A stretch of 64,000 nucleotides of DNA, taken from the NCBI RefSeq assembly GCF_035666175.1, contig NZ_CP142016.1, positions 1,860,001 to 1,924,000 on the forward strand, in the 5' to 3' direction. Below, piece after piece: positions 26,221 through 35,058 of the stretch. Source of the DNA: Riemerella anatipestifer. GTDB lineage: Bacteria > Bacteroidota > Bacteroidia > Flavobacteriales > Weeksellaceae. Position numbers and translations under genes: made by a program. The notes below the pieces were generated by a model. The model worked only from the letters and a program-made list of their open reading frames with translations, did no database searches and had not been told where the DNA came from. The number at the start of each line of letters is the position of its first letter. The stretch's first letter is position 1.

Positions 26221-26545
26221 TGTTATTATTATTTTTAAATTGTTCGTCTTCGTACTTAAACTCGGGGTCTATTTTTGTAAATACTGTTTTGAAAAACACC
26301 CTCAATGCAGTATCTGAGAAGTAAGTCAGTATCCAAGTGAAAAATAAATTTCCTTTAAAAGATAGTCCCATTAGCTCTCCACCTATATAAGGTACCGCTA
26401 CAAATGCAATGAAACAACCAAACAACAAGTGCGTAACCAATACCCATACATCTTTTATTCTATTCTTTAAGTAGTGGTATATACTTGCAAATGTTGCGGC
26501 TATAAATAGCAAAGCATATTCTAAAAAATTGTTATCAAATTTCAT
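26204..26545 (-). CDS. Putative phage holin
   Basis: The 113-residue protein has three hydrophobic segments (about 9-27, 33-56, 62-85) and a charged C-terminal tail (IDPEFKYEDEQFK, then an Asn run). This is the layout of three-helix phage holins, which form inner-membrane lesions to release endolysin. It is followed by another small membrane protein, possibly its antiholin. The Asn run is encoded by a short ATT/AAT-rich repeat. Confidence 0.65.
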   Translation of the reverse strand: MKFDNNFLEYALLFIAATFASIYHYLKNRIKDVWVLVTHLLFGCFIAFVAVPYIGGELMGLSFKGNLFFTWILTYFSDTALRVFFKTVFTKIDPEFKYEDEQFKNNNNNGNID

Positions 26546-26910
26546 TATAATTCTCTTATTGATTTCACGCAGTGGTTTTTATCTATCAGGTCTAATAGTC
26601 CTGCTAACAATCTACCTGTACAACTTAGCGTTTTTCTTAGTTTATTTTTACCCAAAGCTGATGATACAGTTTCTCTCTCATCTCCAAAAGGATAATATTT
26701 CATATTTCTAATTACTAGAGTTGAGTTCCATAAAGCTCTGAAATTTCTATTTCCAAATCGGTCTATATCTATTGCCGTGTATTTAAAATACTCGTTGATG
26801 GTTTTAAAATACCCTTTTCTCTTTCTATACTTAACCAAAACAACAATTATGTTGATAATAGTAAGAGGTATGTAAAGTATAAATGCTATTAAAAACAATA
26901 TGAAGCCCAT
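26545..26910 (-). CDS. Membrane-anchored phage protein, function unknown
   Basis: The 121-residue protein has one long N-terminal hydrophobic helix (about 2-27) followed by a basic cytoplasmic domain (YRKRKGYFKTINEYFKY ... KNKLRKTL). No family recognised. It joins the tail-fibre region to the lysis genes and its stop abuts the holin start by a single base. Confidence 0.6.
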   Translation of the reverse strand: MGFILFLIAFILYIPLTIINIIVVLVKYRKRKGYFKTINEYFKYTAIDIDRFGNRNFRALWNSTLVIRNMKYYPFGDERETVSSALGKNKLRKTLSCTGRLLAGLLDLIDKNHCVKSIREL

Positions 26911-26913
26911 TAT

Positions 26914-27411
26914 CTATCTTCCGTTTAATTCGTTAATTTTTATTCTAACAAAATCCCCTAAGTAGCCTTCTATAAGTTGTAAAAAGTTAGCGTGGTTGTT
27001 AGTCATCAACCACAGCATATATTTGTATGCAGGGACTCTCAATTTTGTGATAGTCTTTTCATCTTCTCCTGCCTCATAGTCTTCTTTTAGTGGCAACTCA
27101 ATAGGTTGCCCATCTTTGCCTCTGAAATAAGACCATGTATATATATTTACCTCCCATCTAGGCTTTGGAAGCGGTATATTTAAAATAGCCCCTGTTTCTT
27201 TATTAGTTAATACTTGTTCATAAATGAAGTGACAATATTCCACTTCTGCGGTGGTTTCCATTCTCAACACCCTTATCGTTCTATTGCAAGAAGGGTAATC
27301 TGGGTGGTCTTCTATAGTAAGTTCTGCTAAATGTAATGGTACATTATTTATTTGTTCTACAATACCTTTCAAATTTTCAGGTATTTGTAAATGGTTGTTT
27401 AATGTCTTCAT
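26914..27411 (-). CDS. Phage hypothetical protein downstream of the tail fibre
   Basis: The 165-residue soluble protein starts LNNHLQIPENLKGIVEQINNVPLHLAELTI and contains an aromatic segment WEVNIYTWSYFRGKDGQPIELPL. It lies immediately after the fibre gene, where tail-tip or fibre-assembly proteins are often encoded. No domain recognised. Confidence 0.6.
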   Translation of the reverse strand: MKTLNNHLQIPENLKGIVEQINNVPLHLAELTIEDHPDYPSCNRTIRVLRMETTAEVEYCHFIYEQVLTNKETGAILNIPLPKPRWEVNIYTWSYFRGKDGQPIELPLKEDYEAGEDEKTITKLRVPAYKYMLWLMTNNHANFLQLIEGYLGDFVRIKINELNGR

Positions 27412-27420
27412 ATATAATTT

Positions 27421-28686
27421 TTAGTCTAAAATTTTATAACTCATTCTTCCATTCACTCTTCCGTGTGATTTGTGAATATTGATTTTCGGCGTGTAGTTTC
27501 CAATTTCTGTGTATGCATTAGACACATGATACACACATTTCCCGCCCGAATAAATAGAAGTACATATGATATTGCCCGTTTTAACGATAATGCATATGAA
27601 AGGTTTTCTTGGAGCTGTACTAGATTCACTATTTCCAATAACAGTCAAACTACTGTAATTTGAACCTTCAACACCAAACAACACACTATCATCTCCATGT
27701 CTAGACACCCCTATGTAATTTAAACCTCCACGATATCCTGTTTCCAAAACTCCATTAAATTTAAAAATCCAATTCCCATCCGCTGGTAAAACTATATTGT
27801 TAGCTGTCAAGGAGACTACAAGTTCATCATTCGCATATTCGCTAAAATCTGTTGAATTTCCATCTAGTGAAAATAGTCCATCAGAATCTATTCTATTGAC
27901 TGGCAATCCTTTATTTCCTTTAGTCCAAAGTGTCAAATCGGCACGTGTTATTGGTATGAAGTTTATATTCTTATAATTAGCCATAATTTCTTGTATTTCA
28001 TCTGCAAATGAAGGTCTGCTTGGTATAGCTTGTGGGTAAATATGATTAACTCCTATGGTTATACTACCAAGACTAGCACTACCATTGAAAGTTTCTGGAA
28101 TGTTAATGGTAATATCCTCCCTTTCAGAGATAGCTACTTGTCCATTTGAATCTATTACTACTTTTTTATTAAATGTTGTATCAGCATATTTATTAGGGAG
28201 CTGCCTAATAAATAGAGGTATGCCATTGGTATCTATATACCACGGAGTAACTAGGTTAATACCACTGTTTGGGGTATTGTTTGGCTTACTATTTGCTAAA
28301 TTTTTTCCTAAGTTCCCTGCTAACATTCTTCGAGTTTCGTTAGCTTCATTTGTGAGGTAGATGTACTTAAATTCTACTGTGGGAGTAGATATGTTACTTT
28401 CCGACTTAGGTAGTTTATCCTCTATAAAATCGTAATGCTCTTCTAGTCTTCCGTGTAGATATGACTCAGCTATTTCTAATTTAGTGTCTATTTGTTCTTT
28501 CGTGTAGGCTGTGCCTACTTTTCCATTTTCATCTATGGTGGCTATGTTAGTAGGTATGCTTTCAGCATCTAGTTTTTCTTGGTTTAGTTTAGTTAGAATA
28601 CTAGCAACTCTCTCCCTAGTATTGCCGTACATCTCCGTTTCATTACGGATAGCCTCTATATCGTTTTGTATAATTTCCTTGCTCAT
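27421..28686 (-). CDS. Putative tail fibre / receptor-binding protein
   Basis: The 421-residue protein starts with a helical region (about 1-100) including ERVASILTKLNQEKLDAESIPTNIATIDENGKVGTAYTKEQID, typical of fibre-attachment domains. The C-terminal half is beta-rich, with repeated Gly/Ser/Asn motifs such as SASLGSITIGVNH, FDGNSTDF-like turns and VSRHGDDSVLFGVEGS. Position after portal and connector genes and before lysis genes fits a host-recognition protein. Expected to vary between related phages. Confidence 0.65.
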   Translation of the reverse strand: MSKEIIQNDIEAIRNETEMYGNTRERVASILTKLNQEKLDAESIPTNIATIDENGKVGTAYTKEQIDTKLEIAESYLHGRLEEHYDFIEDKLPKSESNISTPTVEFKYIYLTNEANETRRMLAGNLGKNLANSKPNNTPNSGINLVTPWYIDTNGIPLFIRQLPNKYADTTFNKKVVIDSNGQVAISEREDITINIPETFNGSASLGSITIGVNHIYPQAIPSRPSFADEIQEIMANYKNINFIPITRADLTLWTKGNKGLPVNRIDSDGLFSLDGNSTDFSEYANDELVVSLTANNIVLPADGNWIFKFNGVLETGYRGGLNYIGVSRHGDDSVLFGVEGSNYSSLTVIGNSESSTAPRKPFICIIVKTGNIICTSIYSGGKCVYHVSNAYTEIGNYTPKINIHKSHGRVNGRMSYKILD

Positions 28687-28979
28687 TACTCAAATGTTTT
28701 GTCAAATGTTCTGTCAAAAATTTTATAGTCCATATCGTCGACCTCGTTTTCACAAACACAACTCTTGTTAAATATTATGTTTTGTAATTGGTCTATATTT
28801 CGCATTTGAACGCCGTCAACCATTACCTCGTTAGGACTAAGATTATCAAATAAAATAGCCCCATCTATGACGCTAGAAATTCTTAGTTTCCCGTTGTTTT
28901 TTTGTACGACTTGATATATCCTTTTGTAAATATCAACGCCTACTTTGAACCTTTGTATCGTTAAGCTCTCAAAATTCAT
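28686..28979 (-). CDS. Small phage structural-region protein
   Basis: The 97-residue protein (MNFESLTIQRFKVGVDIYKRIYQVVQ...) has a short Cys-containing segment CVCEN and ends in FDRTFDKTFE, partly repeated. It overlaps both neighbours by a few bases, so translation is coupled. Function unknown; perhaps a head-tail connector or fibre accessory. Confidence 0.6.
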   Translation of the reverse strand: MNFESLTIQRFKVGVDIYKRIYQVVQKNNGKLRISSVIDGAILFDNLSPNEVMVDGVQMRNIDQLQNIIFNKSCVCENEVDDMDYKIFDRTFDKTFE

Positions 28980-29533
28980 CTGCTGATTATTTTGTATTTT
29001 GCACCTCTAATTTTTTTTGTTTCTCCTCCGTTGCAGTCGTCATTACAACCACCTGAACAGTCCTTAGCATTGAACTTTGGAAACCTAGACCTGTTTACAC
29101 ATAAAAAACTGTAGACACTCTCAAAAGCCTCTTTTCCCATTACCCTGTAATTGTTAGAAATATCCGTAATCTCTTTTAACGGGGTAGGTATAGACCACTC
29201 GTTATTTTTTTGAACAAGTCCATTAGCGGTGTCGTTATAATTGTTTATCAATACATATCTTGAATAAGCGTAGTAAACCCAAACCGTCTTAAACCCAAAA
29301 GAATAGCTAAATCGCCCTGATGATTGGTACTTAGATTCATTTATCAAATCTTTGTAGTTGTCATTATTCCAGTTGTCAAGAATATCATTAACGAAGTCAA
29401 AACAGAATAAAGGGATAATGTCAAACTTAAATGCTTCGTTGATTGCTATTTCTAGCTTTTCTAAGTCGCAATGTTTGGCAAGTAATCCTAAACCTTTGAA
29501 ATCATTTGCAGTTAAATATTTAGAGGCTTCCAT
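28976..29533 (-). CDS. Putative head-tail connector region protein
   Basis: The 185-residue protein contains aromatic segments such as FGFKTVWVYYAYSRYVL and a C-terminal Cys cluster CSGGCNDDCNGG that may bind metal. Similar proteins of this size follow portal and capsid genes in Bacteroidetes prophages (DUF6712-like, from memory). It overlaps the portal C-terminal frame by 14 bp. Assignment is by position. Confidence 0.5.
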   Translation of the reverse strand: MEASKYLTANDFKGLGLLAKHCDLEKLEIAINEAFKFDIIPLFCFDFVNDILDNWNNDNYKDLINESKYQSSGRFSYSFGFKTVWVYYAYSRYVLINNYNDTANGLVQKNNEWSIPTPLKEITDISNNYRVMGKEAFESVYSFLCVNRSRFPKFNAKDCSGGCNDDCNGGETKKIRGAKYKIISR

Positions 29534-30708
29534 TTGAATCTATATTAAAAGGTTGAAATTGGACTTCATAGCCTAGAGTTTTAAAGGTAGATTCTAACTT
29601 TCGTCTTTCTCTTTCGTTCTGTTCCCAATAAAACATTTTCATTTGGTTAAAGGTTTCAGCGTTTACTCCAAATAAAGCTCCGTCGCCTGATGTAACTAAC
29701 CCCTCAGGAATGTTGTTAAAAGCCTTCATTATCCTTTTTTCTATGGACTTCTCAAGACTGCTAAATAGTTTATCGTCAAATTGAGGCTCTAGCTGTTTTA
29801 CCACAAAGGCTCTGTTTAGGTCGTCGGTTGCTCCTAGAGGAACATCTATCGTTAAAACATTTGAGGAATTTTCAGCTCCAAGAGAATTTTTTATTTTATT
29901 CTCAAACTCTGTGTCGTCATCGTTATCTTCGTCAAAATATCTAACTATTACCGTTTGACCTAAAAAGCCCCTTCTTGTTTGCGTGTTGTTGTATAGGCTT
30001 AATCTAAACTCTGTGTCGCAATCGTTATACACACTATCAATCAGCGGAAGAGCGTATATATATTTGGGGGTCATATTCAAATAAAGGACTTGTCCTCTTT
30101 GATGCTTTATCATTTCTGCTAGAGTAGGCTCTTCAATGCCAATAGCTTTACAATCTGCTATCATTTGAGATTTGACAATATCTTTGTCATCATTAAAAGG
30201 GTAGTACCATTGTGTTTTATCTTCCACATTTGAAAAAAGCCCTTTTTCTTTTATGTCTAGGCGATAAAAACGACCAGAATAACCATTGTCGTCTTCTTTA
30301 CTTTTTGCCATTCTTATAATCTAAAAGCTCTATATCCTTTTTAAAGTCTAAAGAATAATCATTTTTTAGATTGTATCTAATATGCAAGTAAGCTCCGCCT
30401 TGAACGGCTATATCGTCAGCCATTTTTTCGGATAGGTCGTTTATTTTTTCGCCTTTTGAGTTTATTTGTATATTTTGGCTTTCAGGTACGCCATTACCAA
30501 TAATGTATTTACTCATCAGGGTTGCACAACGCCTAGCTGTAGGGCTGTTATTACAGATAAGCTCTATTCTTTGAGGGTAGAGGTTATCTTCATCTCGTGT
30601 ATAGATTTTATTGTCGTTTTGAGGCTTAATATCCCTGTTGAATAACTCTATACTACTTGCCCTAAAGCTCGGCTTATTATTGGTATGCTCGTATCTTTTT
30701 TTTGCCAT
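29520..30708 (-). pseudogene. Portal-like protein split by a one-base shift in an A5 run
   Basis: Two overlapping frames together make a protein of about 398 residues, portal size. Frame 1 (30298-30708, 136 aa) has FRASSIELFNRDI, ICNNSPTARRCATLMSKYIIG and GGAYLHIRYN, portal N-terminal features. It ends DYKNGKK at a stop. Frame 2 (29520-30311, 263 aa) starts MAKSKEDDNGYSGRFYRL and carries the rest. Frame 2 lies +1 to frame 1; removing one A from GGCAAAAAG restores NGKSKEDDNGY. Either the gene is broken, or two polypeptides or a frameshift make a working portal. The portal identity itself is inferred. Confidence 0.6.
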
Positions 30709-30712
30709 TTTT

Positions 30713-31339
30713 TTAGTTAGATTTTATCAACAAAATCAAATCACTTTTTTTTAGACCTTTTAAATCTTCCTCTTTTAATCCTTTTTCAAGGGCGAGTTTT
30801 TTTAATTCAGCTACTTTTAAAGCGTCTAAATCTTGCTCTGTTTCTTGTTTGTTATCTGCCGTGTTTTCTCCTTCGTCTAAAGTTTCTAAATCGCCCTCTG
30901 TTTCCTGTTTAGGATTAAGATTTTCTTTTTCGTCTAAATCTTGCTCTGTTTCTTCGATTGGAAATTCTGGCAATATTTTAAATTGCTGTTTTCTTTCCTC
31001 TATTTGTTCAGGCGTTCCTTTGGTAAGGTAATTAATGGCGAAGTCCTCCGTCATTAAATAACCGTAGGTTCTTACTGGTATTTTATTACCTGATTTGTTT
31101 TTTTCGTGATAGGTGTATATAATGCTATTATCAAATAGCTTGAAAGTTTTGTTTTCCATTGTTTTGATGTTATTTTCGTTTGCGTTTATAAATTTGTTCC
31201 AATCGCTGTCAAAAGTGCAACCTGTGCAGGGAGGAATATGTCCAAATAATTCTTTGTATGCGACCTTATAGGCTTCAAGGAGGCTAGCAGAATTTCTAAC
31301 CTCCCTTTTACCTATTTTAATTAACTCCTCTCTTGTCAT
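30713..31339 (-). CDS. Phage protein with acidic repeats and a C-terminal SAP/HeH-like motif
   Basis: The 208-residue protein has an N-terminal globular part with CTGCTFDSDWNKF. An acidic region carries three near-repeats of the type ETEQDLD/ETEGDLE (about 125-172). A final helix-extension-helix, LKVAELKKLALEKGLKEEDL, resembles SAP/Rho_N-type modules that bind nucleic acid. It lies between the tail-tube-like and portal genes; function unknown. Confidence 0.65.
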   Translation of the reverse strand: MTREELIKIGKREVRNSASLLEAYKVAYKELFGHIPPCTGCTFDSDWNKFINANENNIKTMENKTFKLFDNSIIYTYHEKNKSGNKIPVRTYGYLMTEDFAINYLTKGTPEQIEERKQQFKILPEFPIEETEQDLDEKENLNPKQETEGDLETLDEGENTADNKQETEQDLDALKVAELKKLALEKGLKEEDLKGLKKSDLILLIKSN

Positions 31340-31926
31340 TAAGAAGCATTTTCAAACAGTGAATCAAAGTCCGCATCAGCGTTTCCGTCATTGGCAGGCT
31401 TGTAAACTAAAGGAAGCATTGTTTCCTTAGCTTTTTCATCTGACTGCAATGGAATGATACTTCCACCACCACCTTCTACAATATCATAGGTGTAATCTCC
31501 AGTAGAGATACCATTTTCCCAACCATAAACTTCGTAAGTTCCGTCAGAAAGCAGAGTAACCCCTACAAATCTTCCGTGGTCTAGCTTGTCAAGTTTACAC
31601 TTAACCTCCTTAGACGCTCCTATAATTAGGAGTTGCAACTGATGTAGATATTCTACAAAACCATTATCTGTCGTTGATTTGGCAAAAAATCCTTTAATGG
31701 AACTTCCGTTTTCTGGAAGTTGGAATAATACCCCTCTTTTGCCTTCTTTTAAGACCATTTGAACGGTGTAATCGCAGGAAGCACCTCCTAAGTTTCCAAC
31801 CGTACTATTCACTCGGTCTATATCATTGAAATTGATGAGTACCAATTTCTGAACATACCTTTTAGGAATACTCCTTTGGCAAGACACATTCAATCCTTCT
31901 GTTAATTCTGAACATATACTAGACAT
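31339..31926 (-). CDS. Putative phage structural protein (possible major tail protein)
   Basis: The 195-residue protein is beta-rich with a Cys-containing N-terminus (MSSICSELTEGLNVSC) and segments VQMVLKEGKRGVLFQLPENG and YEVYGWENGISTGDYTYDIVEGGGG. It directly follows the capsid gene (20 bp) and overlaps the next by one base. Size and strand-rich pattern fit a tail-tube or head-decoration protein, but no family is certain. Confidence 0.5.
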   Translation of the reverse strand: MSSICSELTEGLNVSCQRSIPKRYVQKLVLINFNDIDRVNSTVGNLGGASCDYTVQMVLKEGKRGVLFQLPENGSSIKGFFAKSTTDNGFVEYLHQLQLLIIGASKEVKCKLDKLDHGRFVGVTLLSDGTYEVYGWENGISTGDYTYDIVEGGGGSIIPLQSDEKAKETMLPLVYKPANDGNADADFDSLFENAS

Positions 31927-31946
31927 AATTCTTATTTTTTTAAGTG

Positions 31947-33041
31947 TTAAATTGCTAGGACGTAGTTTTTCAACGATATAGAAGCTCCTAGATATGCTCC
32001 TGCTTCGATATATACCTTTCTATCGGTTCTATCATACCAAATGTCAAACATATCTAAATCCTCTCTGTTTTGTGTTCCTACCAAGAAATTAGAATCTTCT
32101 CCCCAAACTATTCTGTTTGGTTTCATTCTTGCGTTATTTCCGCCTCCGCCATTTAATTCTGATGTTTTTTCTATAATTTCGTCCCACTCTGCTACTGGCT
32201 CAATCTTCGTTCCGTGAAACGCCATATTATCAAACCTAAATGACTTGGTTTGTATAGCATCAGGATTGATAATTTCCATTCCTTGGCAACATTGCTTATC
32301 CTTTAAGTTGTTTAGGTATCTCGCTAGAATTTTAGCGTTCCTTTTACCCATCTTTATTGTTGTGTTCTCTTCTTCATCAAGACCCAAGTCCTCACGCTTT
32401 TCTTCCATTTCGCAAAGTGTGTCGTAAATTTCTTTACCTGTCATTTTTTGAGCAGAGTAGGTACTTTCGTTGTTTTTTGCAATCCTTACAATGTGGTTAG
32501 GAGTAGCCTCCATTCTCGTAAAGAACCCGTTAAACCCATTGAAAAACTTGCTATCCGAAGACTTGTCAGCAAACCAAGCTACTCTCCACCTAGAAGCGTT
32601 CAGGTTGTTTTTTACTTGGTTAGTAAGGAATTGCAACAAAGCCGTTTTTAGATAATCGTTAGTAGCGTTTTCAGTTGGGTTAATCATTTTGTACTGGTTC
32701 CAAAACGCTAAGAAGTTGTCGTCAAAACTTCTCAAACAGATAGGAATGCGGCACTCAATAAGCCCTAGTTCCCATTTTTCCCCTGAGTATTGATGATTTA
32801 AGCTACATTCCGTAGTGTCGCAAGAATTAGCGTCCACAAAAGGGAAACTTTCATAATTTGGTACATCTTTTAGGATAGGCACTAAATTACCCTGTTTTAC
32901 GCCTGTTACAATTTTGTGATTTTTCTCAAAGTCCCTAGAAAGGAATACTTTTTCAAAAAGTAACTTTGAAAAGTCAGCTTCTGATTTGATGTCGTTTACC
33001 AATGGTAAAAGTACATCTGTGAAATTTGATGTTATTGCCAT
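31947..33041 (-). CDS. Putative major capsid protein
   Basis: The 364-residue protein follows the protease/scaffold gene with a one-base overlap, the standard place for the capsid. Features include an N-terminal helix, LVPILKDVPNYESFPF, IECRIPICLRSFDDNFLAFW, and a C-terminal IEAGAYLGASISLKNYVLAI. Several cysteines (CDTTEC, CCQG) are unusual for a capsid. The HK97 fold is expected from context but not proven by motif. Confidence 0.72.
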   Translation of the reverse strand: MAITSNFTDVLLPLVNDIKSEADFSKLLFEKVFLSRDFEKNHKIVTGVKQGNLVPILKDVPNYESFPFVDANSCDTTECSLNHQYSGEKWELGLIECRIPICLRSFDDNFLAFWNQYKMINPTENATNDYLKTALLQFLTNQVKNNLNASRWRVAWFADKSSDSKFFNGFNGFFTRMEATPNHIVRIAKNNESTYSAQKMTGKEIYDTLCEMEEKREDLGLDEEENTTIKMGKRNAKILARYLNNLKDKQCCQGMEIINPDAIQTKSFRFDNMAFHGTKIEPVAEWDEIIEKTSELNGGGGNNARMKPNRIVWGEDSNFLVGTQNREDLDMFDIWYDRTDRKVYIEAGAYLGASISLKNYVLAI

Positions 33042-34177
33042 TATTTAATGTTTTTAAAAAGTTGATTTAATTTTGTTGGTGTTGGATTTGGTTTTGGGTC
33101 TCTCGGCTCGTCTTCAATTTTGAAATCGTTGATTTCTTTTAGTAGATTGTTAGCTTTTTTAAGCTGAGTTTCTAGCTCTGCTATCCTTGAATTTTTAGTC
33201 TGAACCCGTGTCTTGAGGTTAGATATTTCGTTGTCCTTAGCTTCAAGGTCTTGCTTTAGGTTTTCTACCTCATCGTTGGTTTCCTCGTCTTTTGGTTTAA
33301 TTTCTTTCAGTTCTTCTCCCTCAAAGATGTAGGTTTCTCCGCTTTGCATTAGATATTCTCCTCCGTTTAATTCTCCTGCTGGCTTACCTCCAAAAGTGGC
33401 TTTGTCTCCTACTTTAACCTCGGCATCTTCTGCTAATTCGTAGAAGTCTAACTCCTCGTTTAAGCTAGTGAACAAAATTTTGTTATTAGCTCCTGTTTCT
33501 TGAAATAGGGAGTTAATTTCGTTCTTAATCCTATTCCAAATGGTCTTTTTTTCATCTGTCATTTTATTGTTATTTTTTATTGGTTTTCTTCTTAGCTTCT
33601 CATTTCTTGTGATGATGGAGTTAAAGATTTTGTTTTCAATCACTCTCACATTTTCTATTTCGGTGTAGAAACCATACTTTTTACATTCGTCAATGGTTAG
33701 GTCTCTACTTTCATTCATAAATTGCAGAGCTTCTTCCTTAGTGATTGAGGTTTCAGAGGCGTATAGTTCCGCTATTTCATTATCTACTTTGTCTAAATCT
33801 TCGTAAATGCGTTTTGCTTCCTCTTTATTCATTTCAAAAGAATAAGTCCAGGCGTTATGCACGAATGGTTTAAGATACTCAGAGCCTACACGCTCATCTC
33901 CTGCGAGAAGAAGGATAACTCCTGATGAGGCGCAGTAACCGTCCACTCTTGTTTTAACATTGATTTTTTGCTCGTTTTTGAACCTCTTAATCAAGTTGAA
34001 CATTCCAAATGCGGTTGTTGTGTCTCCTCCGTATGTGTGAATATTGATTGTTAAAGTGTCGCCCTCTTTCAACTCGGTGTTATCTAAATCGTCCTTTAGA
34101 TTTTTCAGGGAATACTCATTATCTCCCCAGTAATTGAAAGCGACGATGTCGCCGTAAATGTTTATTTCATTTTTCAT
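33041..34177 (-). CDS. ClpP-like prohead protease with C-terminal scaffold-like coiled coil
   Basis: The 378-residue protein has an S14 protease domain (about 1-190). The oxyanion turn is TYGGD (48-52), the nucleophile lies in YCASSGVILL (Ser84/85), and the His in FVHNAW (His107). After a linker, residues 290-365 form a Lys/Glu-rich coiled coil ending in a Pro-rich tail, as in scaffolding domains. An internal in-frame ATG (complement of 33560-33562, residue 206, MTDEKKTIWNRIKNE) could start a separate scaffold protein. It sits first in the head module behind a late-promoter motif. Confidence 0.83.
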   Translation of the reverse strand: MKNEINIYGDIVAFNYWGDNEYSLKNLKDDLDNTELKEGDTLTINIHTYGGDTTTAFGMFNLIKRFKNEQKINVKTRVDGYCASSGVILLLAGDERVGSEYLKPFVHNAWTYSFEMNKEEAKRIYEDLDKVDNEIAELYASETSITKEEALQFMNESRDLTIDECKKYGFYTEIENVRVIENKIFNSIITRNEKLRRKPIKNNNKMTDEKKTIWNRIKNEINSLFQETGANNKILFTSLNEELDFYELAEDAEVKVGDKATFGGKPAGELNGGEYLMQSGETYIFEGEELKEIKPKDEETNDEVENLKQDLEAKDNEISNLKTRVQTKNSRIAELETQLKKANNLLKEINDFKIEDEPRDPKPNPTPTKLNQLFKNIK

Positions 34178-34185
34178 TTAGTTAT

Positions 34186-34217
34186 TTAAGTAAAAAAAAG
34201 TAAACTATTGGTTTACA
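34186..34217 (-). promoter_or_regulatory. Late-promoter motif, copy 4 (head module)
   Basis: AGTAAA at 34199-34204 and TTTACA at 34212-34217 with a 7-bp gap repeat the arrangement of the other late sites. The -7 box (TACTTAAA on the minus strand) is a poor match. The protease gene starts 9 bp away. Confidence 0.55.
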
Positions 34218-34273
34218 AATTTAACTTAAATCATAGGCTTTTTTCGTTGTAAGCGTTTACATATAAAAACACG

Positions 34274-34298
34274 AAAACCACCGTAAATAGGTGGTTTT
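34274..34298. terminator. AAAACCACC hairpin between HicB and the head module
   Basis: Stem AAAACCACC / GGTGGTTTT with a 7-nt loop. T-tracts are short on both sides. It resembles the endolysin terminator at 23444-23468. Confidence 0.5.
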
Positions 34299-34338
34299 AT
34301 AGGGTTTGGAAAAATTATTTTCGCTAGACAAAATAAAA

Positions 34339-34360
34339 ACCCTGCCAAAAACGGCAGGGT
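34339..34360 (-). terminator. HicAB operon terminator
   Basis: Stem ACCCTGCC / GGCAGGGT with a 6-nt loop is followed on the minus strand by TTTTATTTTG. It lies 36 bp after the hicB stop and isolates the toxin-antitoxin pair from the head genes. Confidence 0.8.
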
Positions 34361-34395
34361 CTTAAAAGTGTAACAGAAACGCTGTCAAACAATAT

Positions 34396-34806
34396 CTATA
34401 CACTTACTAACTCTCTTCCAATAGAACGAATCCCTTTAAGTATCTGCTCCCTTTTATTAGGGCGTGGCTTTCTGTATCCACTCATATAATGTCCTAATTG
34501 TCTTTCATTTATCCCTGTTACCCTAGAGAGTGCTGAGCGTGTAAGAATGCCATCAAATTTATGCAATAATGCAGACACCTCAAGATTAAAGACCAACTCA
34601 TAGTGTCCCTGTATAAGATATTCAGGCAAGTGGTCTCCATCTTCTACACAGCCTTCAATGTGGAATTTTAAGGCTTCAGCAAAATTACTTTTCAATATAT
34701 CTAAATCTTTATGAGTATCTACCACAATACCATTTATATCTTTATCATCACATATTGCAGAGTAATTTTTATCTTCCCAACCTATATTAACTTTTATCTG
34801 TTTCAT
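34396..34806 (-). CDS. hicB: HicB antitoxin
   Basis: The 136-residue protein has a partial RNase-H-like HicB domain (IKVNIGWEDKNYSAICDD, then FAEALKFHIEGC) and a C-terminal helix-turn-helix (LTRSALSRVTGINERQLGHYMSGYRKP, about 88-115). HicB binds HicA and represses the operon through its DNA-binding domain. It is second in the operon after hicA, 25 bp downstream. Its operator is probably the TAGTA-N4-TACTA palindrome within the promoter. Confidence 0.88.
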   Translation of the reverse strand: MKQIKVNIGWEDKNYSAICDDKDINGIVVDTHKDLDILKSNFAEALKFHIEGCVEDGDHLPEYLIQGHYELVFNLEVSALLHKFDGILTRSALSRVTGINERQLGHYMSGYRKPRPNKREQILKGIRSIGRELVSV

Positions 34807-34831
34807 AATTTTTTTATTTTGTGCAGGGGGC

Positions 34832-35029
34832 TTATCGCCACCCTGCTTGTTTGAAAATACTGTTTAATAATTCTTGACTTAGAGTATCACTCGGCTTTCC
34901 ATTCACAGTTACTTTTCCTTTCTTAGTAGGGTGTTTAAACTGTCTGTGGCTTGTACCGTTGTGCTTGTTAAGATACCACCCGTCATCTTTTAACATTTTT
35001 AAGATGTCCTTTACTTTAAAGCGTTTCAT
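34832..35029 (-). CDS. hicA: HicA mRNA interferase toxin
   Basis: The 65-residue protein MKRFKVKDILKMLKDDGWYL... has the HicA double-stranded-RNA-binding-like fold with catalytic His in GTSHRQF (His28). HicA cleaves mRNA independently of translation when free of HicB. I chose the ATG complementary to 35027-35029; an upstream start at 35059 would add ten Asn-rich residues and overlap the promoter -7 box. It is located inside the phage morphogenesis region. Confidence 0.88.
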   Translation of the reverse strand: MKRFKVKDILKMLKDDGWYLNKHNGTSHRQFKHPTKKGKVTVNGKPSDTLSQELLNSIFKQAGWR

Positions 35030-35058
35030 TATGTTATTATTGATATTGTTTGACAACA

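Noticed and set aside
30298-30311. Programmed -1 frameshift in the portal-like gene
   Set aside because: The second frame lies +1 to the first, and the site is C-AAA-AAG rather than a canonical X-XXY-YYZ heptamer, so classical -1 slippage does not fit.
30840-30960. Tandem repeat region as a variable-number locus
   Set aside because: The ETEQDLD-type repeats are only three, imperfect and of unequal spacing; they look like an acidic linker.
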